The translations under genes were made by a program, and so were the position numbers. Below are positions 8,233 to 19,078 of a stretch of DNA of 64,000 bases, in pieces. Under the pieces are notes generated by a model. That model saw only the letters and a list, made by a program, of their open reading frames with translations. It was not told the DNA's origin and did no database searches. Source of the stretch: Pseudoruminococcus massiliensis (GTDB lineage: Bacteria; Bacillota; Clostridia; Oscillospirales; Acutalibacteraceae); the NCBI RefSeq assembly GCF_900291955.1, contig NZ_OLMR01000008.1, positions 20,089-84,088 on the forward strand. The letters run 5' to 3'. Positions within the stretch are counted from its first letter, which is position 1. Each line of letters begins with the position of its first letter.

Positions 8233-9198
8233 AGGACGTTACTATGTCAGTACATTACACCGAAGACTTCAAAAAAGAAGTAGTTAAAGCCTATATGGCA
8301 GGCGACAAATAAATACCGCAAATTGCTGTTGAATTTAATGTTGCCAAAAGCTCCGTTAGCAAATGGGTTAACGAATACAAGGAAGAATGCCTCTATACCA
8401 CCAGCACAACCGCAGAATCTAATGAAGCAAAGGAAATCAGAAGATTAAATCAGCTTCTTAATGAAAAAGATAAAGAGATTGCTTTCTTAAAAAAGCGGCG
8501 GCATTCTTCGCGAAGGAAATCGATTAGTGGTATATCGATTCATCGATGACAATAAAAATATATTTGGTTTAAGATGGCTATGCCAGAAGTTTGGCATTAG
8601 TCCTAATTGTTATTACAACTACAAAAAGGATGCAAAGCGAAAATATCGTGAACGCTTAGCACATATCTTTGAGCTTATAAAGTATGTTTATTACAACAAC
8701 AATCGTGTTATAGGCTATAGGGCTATACGCATTTTTATCAAACGATATGGCTATGAGTTAAGCAATACCACAATGCATAAATATATGAACAAGGAATTGA
8801 ATCTTTGTGCAGTAATTATGCATTCTAAGCTAGGTTACAAGACTGGCAAAAAGAATAAAATCTTTGACAATCTCTTAAATCAGAATTTTACTGTCGACTG
8901 CAAGAACAAAGTATGGTGCACAGACTTCACATATATGCGCCAGCCAAATGGAAAATTCAGATACAACTGTTCAATTATTAATTTGTATGACAGGTCCGCT
9001 GTCGCTTCGTTAAACAGTGATTATATCAACACTGATTTGGCAATAAGCACTCTGAAAACAGCCCTTGAAAAGGAAAACTACCCTAAAGTGATTTTGCATT
9101 CAGACCAGGGGGTACAGTTTACTTCATGGGAATTTGTAAATTTTTGCAAAGAGAATAATATAACACAAAGTATGAGTAAGGCTGGCTGTCCTTATGAT
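8185..9198 (+). mobile_element. Truncated IS3-family insertion sequence
   Basis: The OrfA/OrfB layout, the OrfA helix-turn-helix and the OrfB rve integrase domain identify an IS3-family element. It is dead: orfA carries a stop and a frameshift, and orfB is cut after ...KAGCPYD at about 9198, before the last catalytic Glu and the right terminal repeat. The left end is approximate. It lies at the right border of the GC-rich block. Confidence 0.8.
8244..8549 (+). pseudogene. IS3-family transposase OrfA, broken
   Basis: The ATG at 8244 has a GGAGG site. The product starts MSVHYTEDFKKEVVKAYMAG and would continue as an IS3-type helix-turn-helix (IPQIAVEFNVAKSSVSKWV) and leucine-zipper region, but an in-frame TAA at 8310-8312 stops it after 22 codons. 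A second lesion is near 8496: the zero frame reads LKKRRHSS, whereas one base more gives the usual LKKAAAFFAKEID ending just before OrfB. The A6G run there could also be a frameshift site, but the nonsense codon alone disables the gene. Confidence 0.8.
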
Positions 9199-9222
9199 AC
9201 TCCCACGGCAAGCTGTCTGTAA
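8527..9222 (+). pseudogene. IS3-family transposase OrfB, 3'-truncated
   Basis: This begins at a GTG and encodes an rve-type DDE transposase: an HTH_21-like N-terminal part (NNNRVIGYRAIRIFIKR), the first catalytic Asp in WCTDFTYM and the second in LHSDQGVQF. Family members continue KAGCPYDN... to a catalytic Glu; here the match ends at 9198 and seven unrelated residues follow to the stop, so the third catalytic residue is absent. The enzyme cannot be active. Confidence 0.85.
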
Positions 9223-9485
9223 TCGGAGACATCGGCAGCTTTCATCTGCGGTGCGTGTTCGTACAGGCCGACATATTCCCGCACTGTAGAAATCTCATCC
9301 TGAATATATGCAATTTTACTGCGGTATTCATCCAAGAGGTTTTGGTCGGCGTTGCTTAGAAATTGACCGTTGTATTTTATCCGGCAGAGGGGGATGCCGT
9401 CCGAGGATACTTCTAACCATCCGCTTCCGTCCATCTTGGTGTCATACCGAGCCTTGAGCCGTTTGGCTAATTCTTTCTGTAGCAT
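9192..9485 (-). CDS. C-terminally truncated ORF of unknown function (mobile-element remnant)
   Basis: The 97-residue ORF has a good ribosome-binding site (AAGGAGAAATCAAATATG) and begins MLQKELAKRLKARYD. I do not recognise a domain with confidence; the style (short, charged, predicted helices at 1-15 and 50-75) is like accessory genes of Firmicute conjugative elements. Its last four residues and stop come from the inverted end of the IS remnant, so the native C-terminus has been replaced at about position 9199. It is probably non-functional. GC content is like the block to its left, not the core. Confidence 0.5.
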   Translation of the reverse strand: MLQKELAKRLKARYDTKMDGSGWLEVSSDGIPLCRIKYNGQFLSNADQNLLDEYRSKIAYIQDEISTVREYVGLYEHAPQMKAADVSDYRQLAVGVS

Positions 9486-9511
9486 ATTTGATTTCTCCTT
9501 TTTAGGGTAAT

Positions 9512-9546
9512 AAAAAAGGCAGATAGATTTTTGCTTTCTATCTGCC
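9512..9546 (-). terminator. Rho-independent terminator
   Basis: The arms GGCAGATAG (9518-9526) and CTATCTGCC (9538-9546) form a perfect 9-bp stem, followed on the minus strand by six T. It lies just upstream of the 97-residue ORF and would stop read-through from the tRNA-Pro side. Confidence 0.75.
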
Positions 9547-9652
9547 TGTGTATCTGATATTTACTTTTCGGGAGTTCAAGTCTATCCACAAAGGGAAAAC
9601 GGCGATTTTACATCTGTGTTTTGGTACAGAGAAAAATCGCCGTTTGGGTAGC

Positions 9653-9676
9653 AAAAAAGCCCGATATAATCGAGCT
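9653..9676 (-). terminator. Terminator downstream of tRNA-Pro
   Basis: On the minus strand AGCTCGAT-loop-ATCGGGCT is followed by TTTTTT, about 35 bp beyond the tRNA 3' end. A looser inverted repeat (AAACGGCGATTTT at about 9597-9650) follows, so at least three terminator-like hairpins are stacked here. Confidence 0.7.
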
Positions 9677-9710
9677 TTTCGCAGGAGACATCTTTTTTGT
9701 CTCCACATTA

Positions 9711-9787
9711 TGGTCCGAGTGACTGGAGTCGAACCAGCGGCCTCTTGAACCCCATTCAAGCGCGCTACCAAACTGCGCCACACCCGG
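9711..9787 (-). tRNA. tRNA-Pro(GGG)
   Basis: A 77-nt cloverleaf can be folded by eye: acceptor CCGGGTG/CACTCGG with one G-T pair, anticodon stem CTTGA/TCAAG around the loop ATGGGGT (anticodon GGG), T arm with GGTTCGACTCC, and an encoded ACCA end at 9711. The 3' end faces the GC-rich accessory block, the usual orientation for elements inserted at a tRNA. Confidence 0.95.
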
Positions 9788-9895
9788 AAATATCACGACG
9801 ATTATTATATCATAGCAAAAAATGTTTTGCAAGTATTTTTTAATGATACTTAAATCATAAACCTCCAAAAACAAGGCTTTTTTGCTAATAAATGT

Positions 9896-9924
9896 GAATA
9901 GTCAAAAAACTATGGTGAATAATA
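9896..9924 (+). promoter_or_regulatory. Possible forespore (sigma-G-like) promoter of spoVT
   Basis: GAATA (9896-9900), a 17-bp spacer and AATAATA (9918-9924) resemble the sigma-F/G pattern, about 55 bp upstream of spoVT. In Bacillus subtilis spoVT is sigma-G dependent. The match is loose, so this is a suggestion. Confidence 0.3.
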
Positions 9925-9978
9925 ACTAATAAGTTCACAAAACTTACTAAAATATAAAAGTACTCGGAGGTTAATTAT

Positions 9979-10521
9979 ATGAAAGCAACAGGAATTGTGA
10001 GAAGAATAGATGACCTTGGGCGTGTGGTAATACCTAAGGAAATAAGAAGAACATTGAGAATAAGAGAGGGCGACCCACTCGAAATTTATACAGATACTAA
10101 CGGAGAAGTTATTTTCAAAAAATATTCACCAATCGGAGAACTTTCTGATTTTGCATCTCAATATGCAGAGGTTATTTCTAAAATTTCAGGAAAACCTATG
10201 ATAATAAGTGATAGAGACCATATTATTGCGGTCGCAGGAGTTTCTAAAAAGGAATATCTTGAAAGAAGAATTTCTCCTATTATAGAAGAACTTATGGAAA
10301 TGAGAAAAAATTACTTTGCTAAATCTGATAGTATCGGTGAGCTTATGCCAATAGAGGGTATAGAAAGAACAGCTTTAGTTATATATCCGATTATATCTTC
10401 TGGAGATGTGACTGGTTCAGTTGTTATGCTGCAAGGAGAAGAAATTCAAGCGCCAAATGAAACAGAAATTAAACTCACACAAGCTGCAGCTGCTTTTTTA
10501 GGAAAACAAATGGAAGAATAG
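9979..10521 (+). CDS. spoVT: Stage V sporulation protein T (AbrB-family regulator)
   Basis: The 180-residue length fits SpoVT. Residues 1-50 form a SpoVT-AbrB swapped-hairpin DNA-binding domain (GIVRRIDDLGRVVIPKEIRR), and the rest is the GAF-like C-terminal domain of SpoVT. It is a transcription factor that tunes forespore gene expression late in sporulation. ATG follows CGGAGG at proper spacing. It stands alone after tRNA-Pro and is the first gene of the AT-rich core. Its presence is good evidence that the host forms spores. Confidence 0.93.
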   Translation: MKATGIVRRIDDLGRVVIPKEIRRTLRIREGDPLEIYTDTNGEVIFKKYSPIGELSDFASQYAEVISKISGKPMIISDRDHIIAVAGVSKKEYLERRISPIIEELMEMRKNYFAKSDSIGELMPIEGIERTALVIYPIISSGDVTGSVVMLQGEEIQAPNETEIKLTQAAAAFLGKQMEE

Positions 10522-10584
10522 AATATAAAGCATAGCTAATATTGCATATTTTATAAAAGTTTTTAAAAAAATTAAGAAAAAGTA

Positions 10585-10730
10585 TTGAAAAAAATAAAAA
10601 TATGTGTTATATTATAATCAGTTCAAAAATAATAGAACTTAATAAAATTGAAAGATTCCATATTTTTGTTTTTCATTATCCCTCCCTTTTTGCATTTAGC
10701 GAGATCGAAAGATCTCGCTTTTTGCTTTTT
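10585..10730 (+). ncRNA. Candidate short terminated RNA (or moxR leader)
   Basis: A good promoter (TTGAAA 10585-10590, 17-bp spacer, TATATT 10608-10613) is followed about 85 bp later by a strong terminator: AGCGAGATC-GAAA-GATCTCGCT (10698-10719) plus a T-rich tail. The transcript would be about 105-110 nt. It contains an unpaired pyrimidine run (CCCTCCCTTTTTG) able to pair with Shine-Dalgarno sequences. No convincing ORF lies inside. It may be a small RNA or an attenuated leader; moxR has its own promoter downstream. Confidence 0.4.
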
Positions 10731-10781
10731 CTTTATATTTATACTTTATGTAAATTTACCATAGAAAAGTTTATAATATGC

Positions 10782-10811
10782 TTGAAGAATCATATTATAA
10801 AATGTTATAAT
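10782..10811 (+). promoter_or_regulatory. Promoter of moxR operon
   Basis: TTGAAG (10782-10787) and TATAAT (10806-10811) with an 18-bp spacer lie 67 bp upstream of moxR and downstream of the terminator of the candidate small RNA. Confidence 0.55.
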
Positions 10812-10878
10812 CAGTCCATAAAATCTATAATTTAAAAAATATAATAAATTTAAAATTAATAAGATAGGAATGATTTAG

Positions 10879-11811
10879 ATGTATAACAAAGCAGTTGCCA
10901 TTATAAATGAAGTTCGCAAAGCTGTTGTAGGAAAAGACGAAATAATCGCAAAAATTCTTATGGCTATTCTGGCACAAGGTCATATTCTACTTGAAGATTG
11001 CCCAGGCGTTGGTAAAACTACCATGGTTTTAGCTTTTTCAAAGGCACTCGATTTATCATACAAGCGTCTACAATTTACACCTGAAATTCTTCCAGGTGAT
11101 GTTGTTGGTTATACCGTTATAAATAGAGAAACAGGAAAAACAGAATACCGACCTGGTGCGGCATTGTGCAATCTTTTTCTTGCAGATGAAATCAATCGTA
11201 CAAGTTCTAAAACGCAAAGTGCTTTGCTTGAAGCTATGGAGGAGGGCAGTATTACTGTTGATGGAACAACACATATTATACCAAGACCTTATACAGTTAT
11301 AGCAACTCAAAATCCCATTGGTTCCACTGGAACACAGCTCTTGCCTGAATCTCAGATGGATAGGTTTATTATAAAGATTTCTATTGGTTATCCAAGTATA
11401 AATGACGAGGTTCGTATTCTTAAACAAAAGCAGGGACAAAATCCACTTGATAATGTAGGAAAAGTTGCAGATAAAAATGATATTATCGAAATGCAAAAGT
11501 CTGTTGAAAATATTTATATTTCTGACGAAGTTTATGAATATATTGCAAGACTTGCAGCCGCTACACGAAATAGTCCTATGATAAAAATGGGAGCAAGCCC
11601 AAGAGCATCAATAGCCCTTGCAAGAATGAGCAGAGCAGCAGCATGGGTTTCAAGAAGAGAATATGTTGTGCCAGAAGATGTTCAGAATGTATTCTTTGAT
11701 GTTTTTGAACATAGAATTTTGATAAACTCTCGTGCAGGTGTGAGTGGTGCATCAGCACATACAGCTCTTGAAGATGTATTAAAAAGGGTTTCAGCCCCAA
11801 GACTTTCATAA
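10879..11811 (+). CDS. MoxR-family AAA+ ATPase
   Basis: The 310-residue protein has a Walker A motif (CPGVGKTTM, residues 41-49), Walker B (LFLADEINR, about 97-105) and the MoxR sensor region (ATQNPIGSTGTQLLPESQ). MoxR ATPases are cytosolic chaperone-like machines that act with von Willebrand-like DUF58 partners. It is followed 12 bp later by a DUF58 gene and then by a membrane transglutaminase, the conserved three-gene layout of this family. The client is unknown; folding or activation of a membrane or envelope complex is the common proposal. Confidence 0.92.
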   Translation: MYNKAVAIINEVRKAVVGKDEIIAKILMAILAQGHILLEDCPGVGKTTMVLAFSKALDLSYKRLQFTPEILPGDVVGYTVINRETGKTEYRPGAALCNLFLADEINRTSSKTQSALLEAMEEGSITVDGTTHIIPRPYTVIATQNPIGSTGTQLLPESQMDRFIIKISIGYPSINDEVRILKQKQGQNPLDNVGKVADKNDIIEMQKSVENIYISDEVYEYIARLAAATRNSPMIKMGASPRASIALARMSRAAAWVSRREYVVPEDVQNVFFDVFEHRILINSRAGVSGASAHTALEDVLKRVSAPRLS

Positions 11812-11823
11812 AGGTGGCAAATT

Positions 11824-12957
11824 ATGCTCTTTAATCGAATTATGTATTTTTTACTGCTTTTTGCTGCAATAATATTTTTAATCTTTTTTGATGGTTATCT
11901 TGCAGTATTTTTTTTGTTATTAGTTTTATGTATGCCTATTATATCCTTTATAATTATGTTCTTTTTAAGAAAACAAATTGTTTTGAGTATTTTGCCTGCT
12001 AAAGAAGCTTATTTTAAAAACGAAAAAGCTATAATTCGCCTCAGAAGTTATACAAAGCATCGATTTCTTTCGGGGAAAATCGCTATAAGGCTTAAAACAA
12101 CAAATACATTTACAGGCGAAGAAAGTAAAGATTATATTTATATCTCGCCTACATATTTTCCACAAAGTATAGATATGTTTTTCAGCTCAAAAAGCTGTGG
12201 TTCTCTTTTATGTAAAATAGATGAGGTTAAAATATATGATTTTTTAATGTTATTTTCTATAAAGAAAAAAACAGATATTAAGTCTATGTCCTGTAAAGTG
12301 GCTATAATGCCAGAATTTAGAAAAAATGCAATAGAACACAAAATTAAGAGCGGAATAGAAGACGAAAGCCTTGAATACTCAAAGCGTGTTTCTGGTGATG
12401 ACCCATCAGAAATTTTTGATATAAGAGAATATCGTGAGGGTGATAGAATAAGAAGAATTCATAGATGGCTTTCTGAAAAGCACGATTCTATTATTATAAA
12501 AGACTTTGGAGAACCAATAGCCAGCAAAATCTTAATTCTTGTGGATTTTTCAGATAGTATAAGGCTTTCTGAAGCAACACTTGAACTTTTATATGAGATA
12601 CTTCAAAATTTTAAAGATAATGAGATAAAGCCTGCTATCAAATGGTTTGACGCAAATAATAAACATATAAATGAATATTCCGAAAATGATTTCGATATTC
12701 AAAGCTTTTTTGCAGTTATGCTGGAAAGTTCAAGCTGTAATTTTGGGCTTATATATAATTACAATATTTCAGAGGATTTTGGCAAATATTCCTCTGTTAT
12801 ATATATTGGTTCTAAGCTTGATAAAAATTCGATAACCGCTCTATATGAGCTTTCAAATTCTGTTTCAACAACTGTTTATGAGATATGTGATATGCAAAAT
12901 CAGCATCTTAAAGAGCTTCAAAATCTTCCCCTGCAATTATATGTCTTAAACGCATAG
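11824..12957 (+). CDS. DUF58 protein, MoxR partner
   Basis: The 377-residue protein has two N-terminal membrane segments (residues 5-50), a beta-rich middle part and the DUF58 signature near residues 190-230 (DPSEIFDIREYREGDRIRRI). The following VWA-like fold carries ILVDFSDSIR, a MIDAS-like DxSxS site. DUF58 proteins are substrates or adaptors of MoxR ATPases at the membrane. The ribosome-binding site AAAGGTGG fits the ATG at 11824. It is cotranscribed with moxR and the transglutaminase gene. Confidence 0.9.
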   Translation: MLFNRIMYFLLLFAAIIFLIFFDGYLAVFFLLLVLCMPIISFIIMFFLRKQIVLSILPAKEAYFKNEKAIIRLRSYTKHRFLSGKIAIRLKTTNTFTGEESKDYIYISPTYFPQSIDMFFSSKSCGSLLCKIDEVKIYDFLMLFSIKKKTDIKSMSCKVAIMPEFRKNAIEHKIKSGIEDESLEYSKRVSGDDPSEIFDIREYREGDRIRRIHRWLSEKHDSIIIKDFGEPIASKILILVDFSDSIRLSEATLELLYEILQNFKDNEIKPAIKWFDANNKHINEYSENDFDIQSFFAVMLESSSCNFGLIYNYNISEDFGKYSSVIYIGSKLDKNSITALYELSNSVSTTVYEICDMQNQHLKELQNLPLQLYVLNA

Positions 12958-12982
12958 CATAAAAGGTGAGTTTTTATAAATT

Positions 12983-15679
12983 ATGAAAAATACAATTTTA
13001 AAAAAAGGACAAAATCCAATCGTTTTGGAAGAATTAAAACTTTCTGCTTCAGAACCTAATTTACTTCAAACAGCAATATTTTATTTGCTCTTTTTGATGT
13101 TAGGTGTAGGCTCATCACTTGGTTGCCTTTATTCATCATTTGCAATTCCAATAGCACTGCCTGTAATTGTTTTGTTTTTTATTATTTTTTCTTGTATTTT
13201 TACAGGAATTTATCTTATGAAACGGAAAAACTTATGGTTTATTATAGGAAGTGCAATACTTGGAGCTTTATTTTATCTTATATTTCAGGATTCGATATAT
13301 CGTGGCTTTCTTATAGAAGTGAAATATATTTTAGAAGCATTTCGTTCAAAGGGTTCAGGCGTATCGTTTCCAAGAGGTTGGAATGATTTAATTAAGGGTG
13401 CAAATTATGAATTAGATTCTACTATCTTTTTGTTATTTTTAATGTATATATTTATTTTTCTTGAAGCATGGGCAATCATTAAAAGGAGAAACTTCTTTCT
13501 TGCTACATTTGTAACATTACCATTTATAATTGCACCTATATTAGTACCTCTCACACCATCATATTTTGCAGTAGCACTTTTATTTGCATTTTATGGAATG
13601 TCAATGTTTCTTTCTCCTACTATTGGCGGAAACAAAGTCTTCAAAAGAGGTCTAAAAGGTTATCACATCTCATCACCTTCCGCCGCACAACCCATTGCAT
13701 TTGTAGCATTACCGATATTATTATCAATAATGCTTGTTATATCATTAATTTTCCCTCAATCAGCATTTCACCGCTCAGAATTTCTCGATTCTGTCAGATT
13801 AAGCCTTGTAAACGGCTTTGATAGTACAGAAATCTCACGATATTTAAATTCAAAATTTGGAGGAGACACAAGCTCTATCAACTTTAATGATGTCGGAGAT
13901 ATAAGCTTTAAAAATAAGCCTGTTTTAAGGCTTACTCTTACCAATGGTGCGGAATTGAGAAAAGAAAATATACCTCATGATGAATATATAAAGAGTTATA
14001 TTGGAAGTGTTTATAGCAAAAGTGGCTGGGGACTGCTTTCAAACAACAAATCAGCAGAAGTTAAAAATATTATTGGCAATAACAGTACACAGCAAATTTT
14101 TGATAATGTAAATAAAATATTTGGAATTTCAGAAAATTCAACTACATTTTCTGTTGTAGCAGAATGGTGCAACGGAGGAAATCCAAGACTTATTTATACG
14201 CCATATAATCTAATTGATATAGAACCAAAAGACGAAATTTCATATATTGATGACGGTTATATAACAGCAAAAAATGAACAAAGAGGTCTTGATAAATATT
14301 CTTATAGTGCATATTCATCAACAAGCTTTTTAAATTTTTCTCTTGATGATTTAGTGCAAACAATGTATAAGCTTAATAGCTATTATGTATTAGATGATTA
14401 TTTTGATGGAGTAGCTGTTGAAGATGGAACACTAAAAGTAGATAGAGAAACTGGTGAAATCACCTTCATAGATGAAAACGGAAATGTATATACAACAAAC
14501 GAAAAAATCAATCTTGACGAATACTATTCAAGAAATAAATATATAGACTCAGATGCAGATACACGAACTCTTGTTTCTGAATTATATAATTCTGGCAACA
14601 TAGATATAAATGATTTTAATTATCTTAATATGTTGATAGATTATGATAAGTTTGTCAATGAAAATTACACACAGCTTCCTGAAAATACAAAAAGCTTTCT
14701 CCAGAAATTTATAAAAGATAAAAATATCAATACAAGCTCTATGGATAATACAATAATTGATGTTATGAGTCTTTTAGTAGGTTCAAATGAATATAAGTAC
14801 ACTCTTTCACCAGGAAAAACTCCTGATGGAGAAGATTTTGTTGAATATTTCTTAAGCAAAAATAAAAAAGGTTATTGTAGGCATTTTGCCTCATCAGCAG
14901 TTCTATTACTTCGTGCGGCAGGAATACCTGCAAGATACGCAGAGGGCTTTAAATTTAACACTGCAAAGCTCACAAATATCGGTTCTATCGAAATGCTCGA
15001 TTCAGATGCCCACGCATGGGTAGAAGTTTATTACTCAGGAACAGGCTGGAAAGCATTAGACTTTACCCCCTCAGATTCGCTTCGCAGTGAAAGCAGTATA
15101 GAAGATAGTTCTGATAGCAGTACTGAAAGCTCGAAAAGTATGGTAGAAAGCAGTAATAAAAAACACTCTGAAGCATCACCATCTGATACATCTTCTGAAC
15201 AAACTTCTGCAAGCACTCAATCTAATACAAGCTCTACCCCAGTGATAGTATATATATTGTTTATTCCAATGTGTGCTACAATAGTATTTGCTACACTTTG
15301 GATAAATAGATTTATAAGGGTAAAAAAGCGAAAGAAAATATTTAGTGATAAGAATAAAAATAAGGCTTTACTCGCTATTTATTCATATATAGTTCAGCTT
15401 TTACTATATAAAGTTCAAATTGATGAAAATAATTCAATATATGATAATATCAAGCAACTTATAGAAAAGGGAGATACTCCACAAGAAAAGAAAAAGTGGT
15501 ATGAGCTTTTCTTTAAAGAAATTTATCCAATAGCAGAAAAAGCAAAATTCAGTGGCAAACCTATATCATCTGAAGAACTTTCGCTTTTCCTGAAATATTC
15601 GCAGGAAATTCATGATACGGTTATGAATAGCTTGAATTTCTTTCAAAGACTTGTTGCAAAGTATATGGATATACTTTAA
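12983..15679 (+). CDS. Membrane-anchored transglutaminase-like protein (MoxR operon)
   Basis: The 898-residue protein has about six membrane segments in residues 28-255, a long extracytoplasmic part and a transglutaminase-like core with C632 (KGYCRHFASSAV), a His in DAHAWVEVYY and the Asp in KALDFTPSD. A Ser-rich linker (about 700-745) and a last membrane segment (about 752-775) follow, then a cytosolic tail. This is the TgpA/YebA-like architecture found with MoxR and DUF58. The active site faces outside; it may crosslink or cut surface proteins. The substrate is unknown. Confidence 0.88.
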   Translation: MKNTILKKGQNPIVLEELKLSASEPNLLQTAIFYLLFLMLGVGSSLGCLYSSFAIPIALPVIVLFFIIFSCIFTGIYLMKRKNLWFIIGSAILGALFYLIFQDSIYRGFLIEVKYILEAFRSKGSGVSFPRGWNDLIKGANYELDSTIFLLFLMYIFIFLEAWAIIKRRNFFLATFVTLPFIIAPILVPLTPSYFAVALLFAFYGMSMFLSPTIGGNKVFKRGLKGYHISSPSAAQPIAFVALPILLSIMLVISLIFPQSAFHRSEFLDSVRLSLVNGFDSTEISRYLNSKFGGDTSSINFNDVGDISFKNKPVLRLTLTNGAELRKENIPHDEYIKSYIGSVYSKSGWGLLSNNKSAEVKNIIGNNSTQQIFDNVNKIFGISENSTTFSVVAEWCNGGNPRLIYTPYNLIDIEPKDEISYIDDGYITAKNEQRGLDKYSYSAYSSTSFLNFSLDDLVQTMYKLNSYYVLDDYFDGVAVEDGTLKVDRETGEITFIDENGNVYTTNEKINLDEYYSRNKYIDSDADTRTLVSELYNSGNIDINDFNYLNMLIDYDKFVNENYTQLPENTKSFLQKFIKDKNINTSSMDNTIIDVMSLLVGSNEYKYTLSPGKTPDGEDFVEYFLSKNKKGYCRHFASSAVLLLRAAGIPARYAEGFKFNTAKLTNIGSIEMLDSDAHAWVEVYYSGTGWKALDFTPSDSLRSESSIEDSSDSSTESSKSMVESSNKKHSEASPSDTSSEQTSASTQSNTSSTPVIVYILFIPMCATIVFATLWINRFIRVKKRKKIFSDKNKNKALLAIYSYIVQLLLYKVQIDENNSIYDNIKQLIEKGDTPQEKKKWYELFFKEIYPIAEKAKFSGKPISSEELSLFLKYSQEIHDTVMNSLNFFQRLVAKYMDIL

Positions 15680-15720
15680 TTATGACTATCTACAATTTTT
15701 GCAAATTTAAAAATTTATGC

Positions 15721-15749
15721 TTGACATTTTATTTTAGTTGTGCTATTAT
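15721..15749 (+). promoter_or_regulatory. tRNA-Arg promoter
   Basis: TTGACA (15721-15726) and TATTAT (15744-15749) with a 17-bp spacer lie 29 bp upstream of the tRNA. Confidence 0.75.
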
Positions 15750-15778
15750 AAATGAGCGGTTTGGAAAGAACCGCAAAT

Positions 15779-15855
15779 GCGCCAGTAGCTCAGCTGGATA
15801 GAGTGTTTGGCTACGAACCAAAAGGTCGGGGGTTCGAGTCCCTCCTGGCGCGCCA
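15779..15855 (+). tRNA. tRNA-Arg(ACG)
   Basis: A 77-nt cloverleaf: acceptor GCGCCAG/CTGGCGC, anticodon stem TTTGG/CCAAA around the loop CTACGAA (anticodon ACG, expected to become ICG by TadA), T loop TTCGAGT, and an encoded GCCA end. Confidence 0.95.
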
Positions 15856-15863
15856 AGCTAAAA

Positions 15864-15892
15864 AGTCCGTTACTTCGGTAACGGGCTTTTTG
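15864..15892 (+). terminator. tRNA-Arg terminator
   Basis: A 9-bp stem, GTCCGTTAC/GTAACGGGC, closes a TTCG tetraloop and is followed by five T, 10 bp after the tRNA. From here to ligA (about 350 bp) only the ligA promoter and its leader are visible. Confidence 0.85.
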
Positions 15893-16047
15893 TGATTTTA
15901 TAAAAGAAGTTAAAGAAAAAAAGAACTTATTAAAATGTACACCTACTACTCCCTCATCTTGGAATCTCATTCCATTTTTTGAATTCATTATAAACTAAAT
16001 TTATATAAAATTCAAAGTTTGTATTCTTTGTTAAATACAATTATTTC

Positions 16048-16076
16048 TTGCCTTGCAATAGGATTTCGGATATAAT
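16048..16076 (+). promoter_or_regulatory. Probable ligA promoter
   Basis: TTGCCT (16048-16053), a 17-bp spacer and TATAAT (16071-16076). This leaves a leader of about 160 nt before ligA, with weak self-complementarity around the CTTTTAAACG...CTTTTAAAAG segment (16158-16182). No known riboswitch was recognised. Confidence 0.5.
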
Positions 16077-16200
16077 CATATATAGAAAACTATCGAAAGT
16101 ATTAAGAGACTGATAAAATCCGTTTCTTGAGAAAAATGAAATGTTAAAGGCTTGACCTAAACTTTTAAACGTCTTTTAAAAGTTAGTCAGCAAATCATAG

Positions 16201-18243
<2,043 letters not shown>

Positions 18244-18257
18244 AAGGAGAATTTTTT

Positions 18258-18914
18258 ATGAGCGAAACACTTTCAAAAGAAGCCACTCAGCTTTTGTATC
18301 AATATTTTGATGCCGCAGCAAATCTATATGGTGTAATTCCACTTCGCACCCTGCTTAGAATATACAATAGTCAAAATGAGCCTATCTCTGAGGACGATTT
18401 CGTAAAATTCGTTGAAAGCATTTATCTTGATATTAAATGCTATTCAATCTTCGCAACAGATGAATTATTCCCTAATCCTCCTAAGATAAAAACTATTGAT
18501 AAAAATTTAGTTGCCGAAAATCTTTGTCTTGGTAACTGCGATGAATATTTTGATATGATTGAGTTACAAAAAGGAAAACCATATTATATTCCCGATAAAA
18601 AACAACTCTTGAAATATGCTAATGATGGATATTTTGAAAAAACTCTTGAATTTATCAGCCTTAGAGCATTTCTTAGAAATCTGCCTAATCTCGAAAAAGA
18701 AGAAGCTGATATTCTTGCAGATGATATTCAGCTAATCATTTCAATTGAAAAAGGAAGTCTTACACTTGCTATCCAAAGAGCAGCTCAATTTGGCTTAGAC
18801 TTTGACAATGCAAGTATTCGTTCTGAATTTTCAAAATTATGTAATGATTTATGTAATCATACAAGAATGAATATGCACTGCGGGCATACACCTGCTGAAC
18901 TATACAATATATAA
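18258..18914 (+). CDS. Conserved hypothetical protein downstream of ligA
   Basis: The 218-residue, mostly helical soluble protein starts at an ATG with AAAGGAGAA in front. It has an N-terminal winged-helix-like stretch (about 8-60, NLYGVIPLRTLLRIY). The C-terminus ends in NHTRMNMHCGHTPAEL, a motif I associate with clostridial proteins that also carry SEC-C zinc motifs; no SEC-C motif is present here. It is probably cotranscribed with ligA. Function is unknown. Confidence 0.7.
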   Translation: MSETLSKEATQLLYQYFDAAANLYGVIPLRTLLRIYNSQNEPISEDDFVKFVESIYLDIKCYSIFATDELFPNPPKIKTIDKNLVAENLCLGNCDEYFDMIELQKGKPYYIPDKKQLLKYANDGYFEKTLEFISLRAFLRNLPNLEKEEADILADDIQLIISIEKGSLTLAIQRAAQFGLDFDNASIRSEFSKLCNDLCNHTRMNMHCGHTPAELYNI

Positions 18915-18937
18915 GATTATATATAATTAAAAAGCTT

Positions 18938-18973
18938 AGTCGCTGCTCATAATTGTTGAGTAGCGACTTTTTA
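18938..18973 (+). terminator. Terminator of ligA operon
   Basis: The arms AGTCGCTGCTCA and TGAGTAGCGACT form a long stem with one mismatch and a 7-nt loop, followed by TTTTTAATTT. Confidence 0.85.
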
Positions 18974-19078
18974 ATTTATTAAATGCAAGTTTGATAAATT
19001 AAAGGTTTCACTTAGTATTTATTTTTTGGAAAGCCCTTGAAAATATATCTTGATTAAAGCTTTGAATTTTAGCCTCAA

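Noticed and set aside
10602..10835. 77-residue ORF between spoVT and moxR
   Set aside because: It has no RBS and reads through a strong terminator hairpin; the promoter and terminator suggest a non-coding transcript instead.
15746..15988. 80-residue minus-strand ORF
   Set aside because: It is antisense to tRNA-Arg and its terminator.
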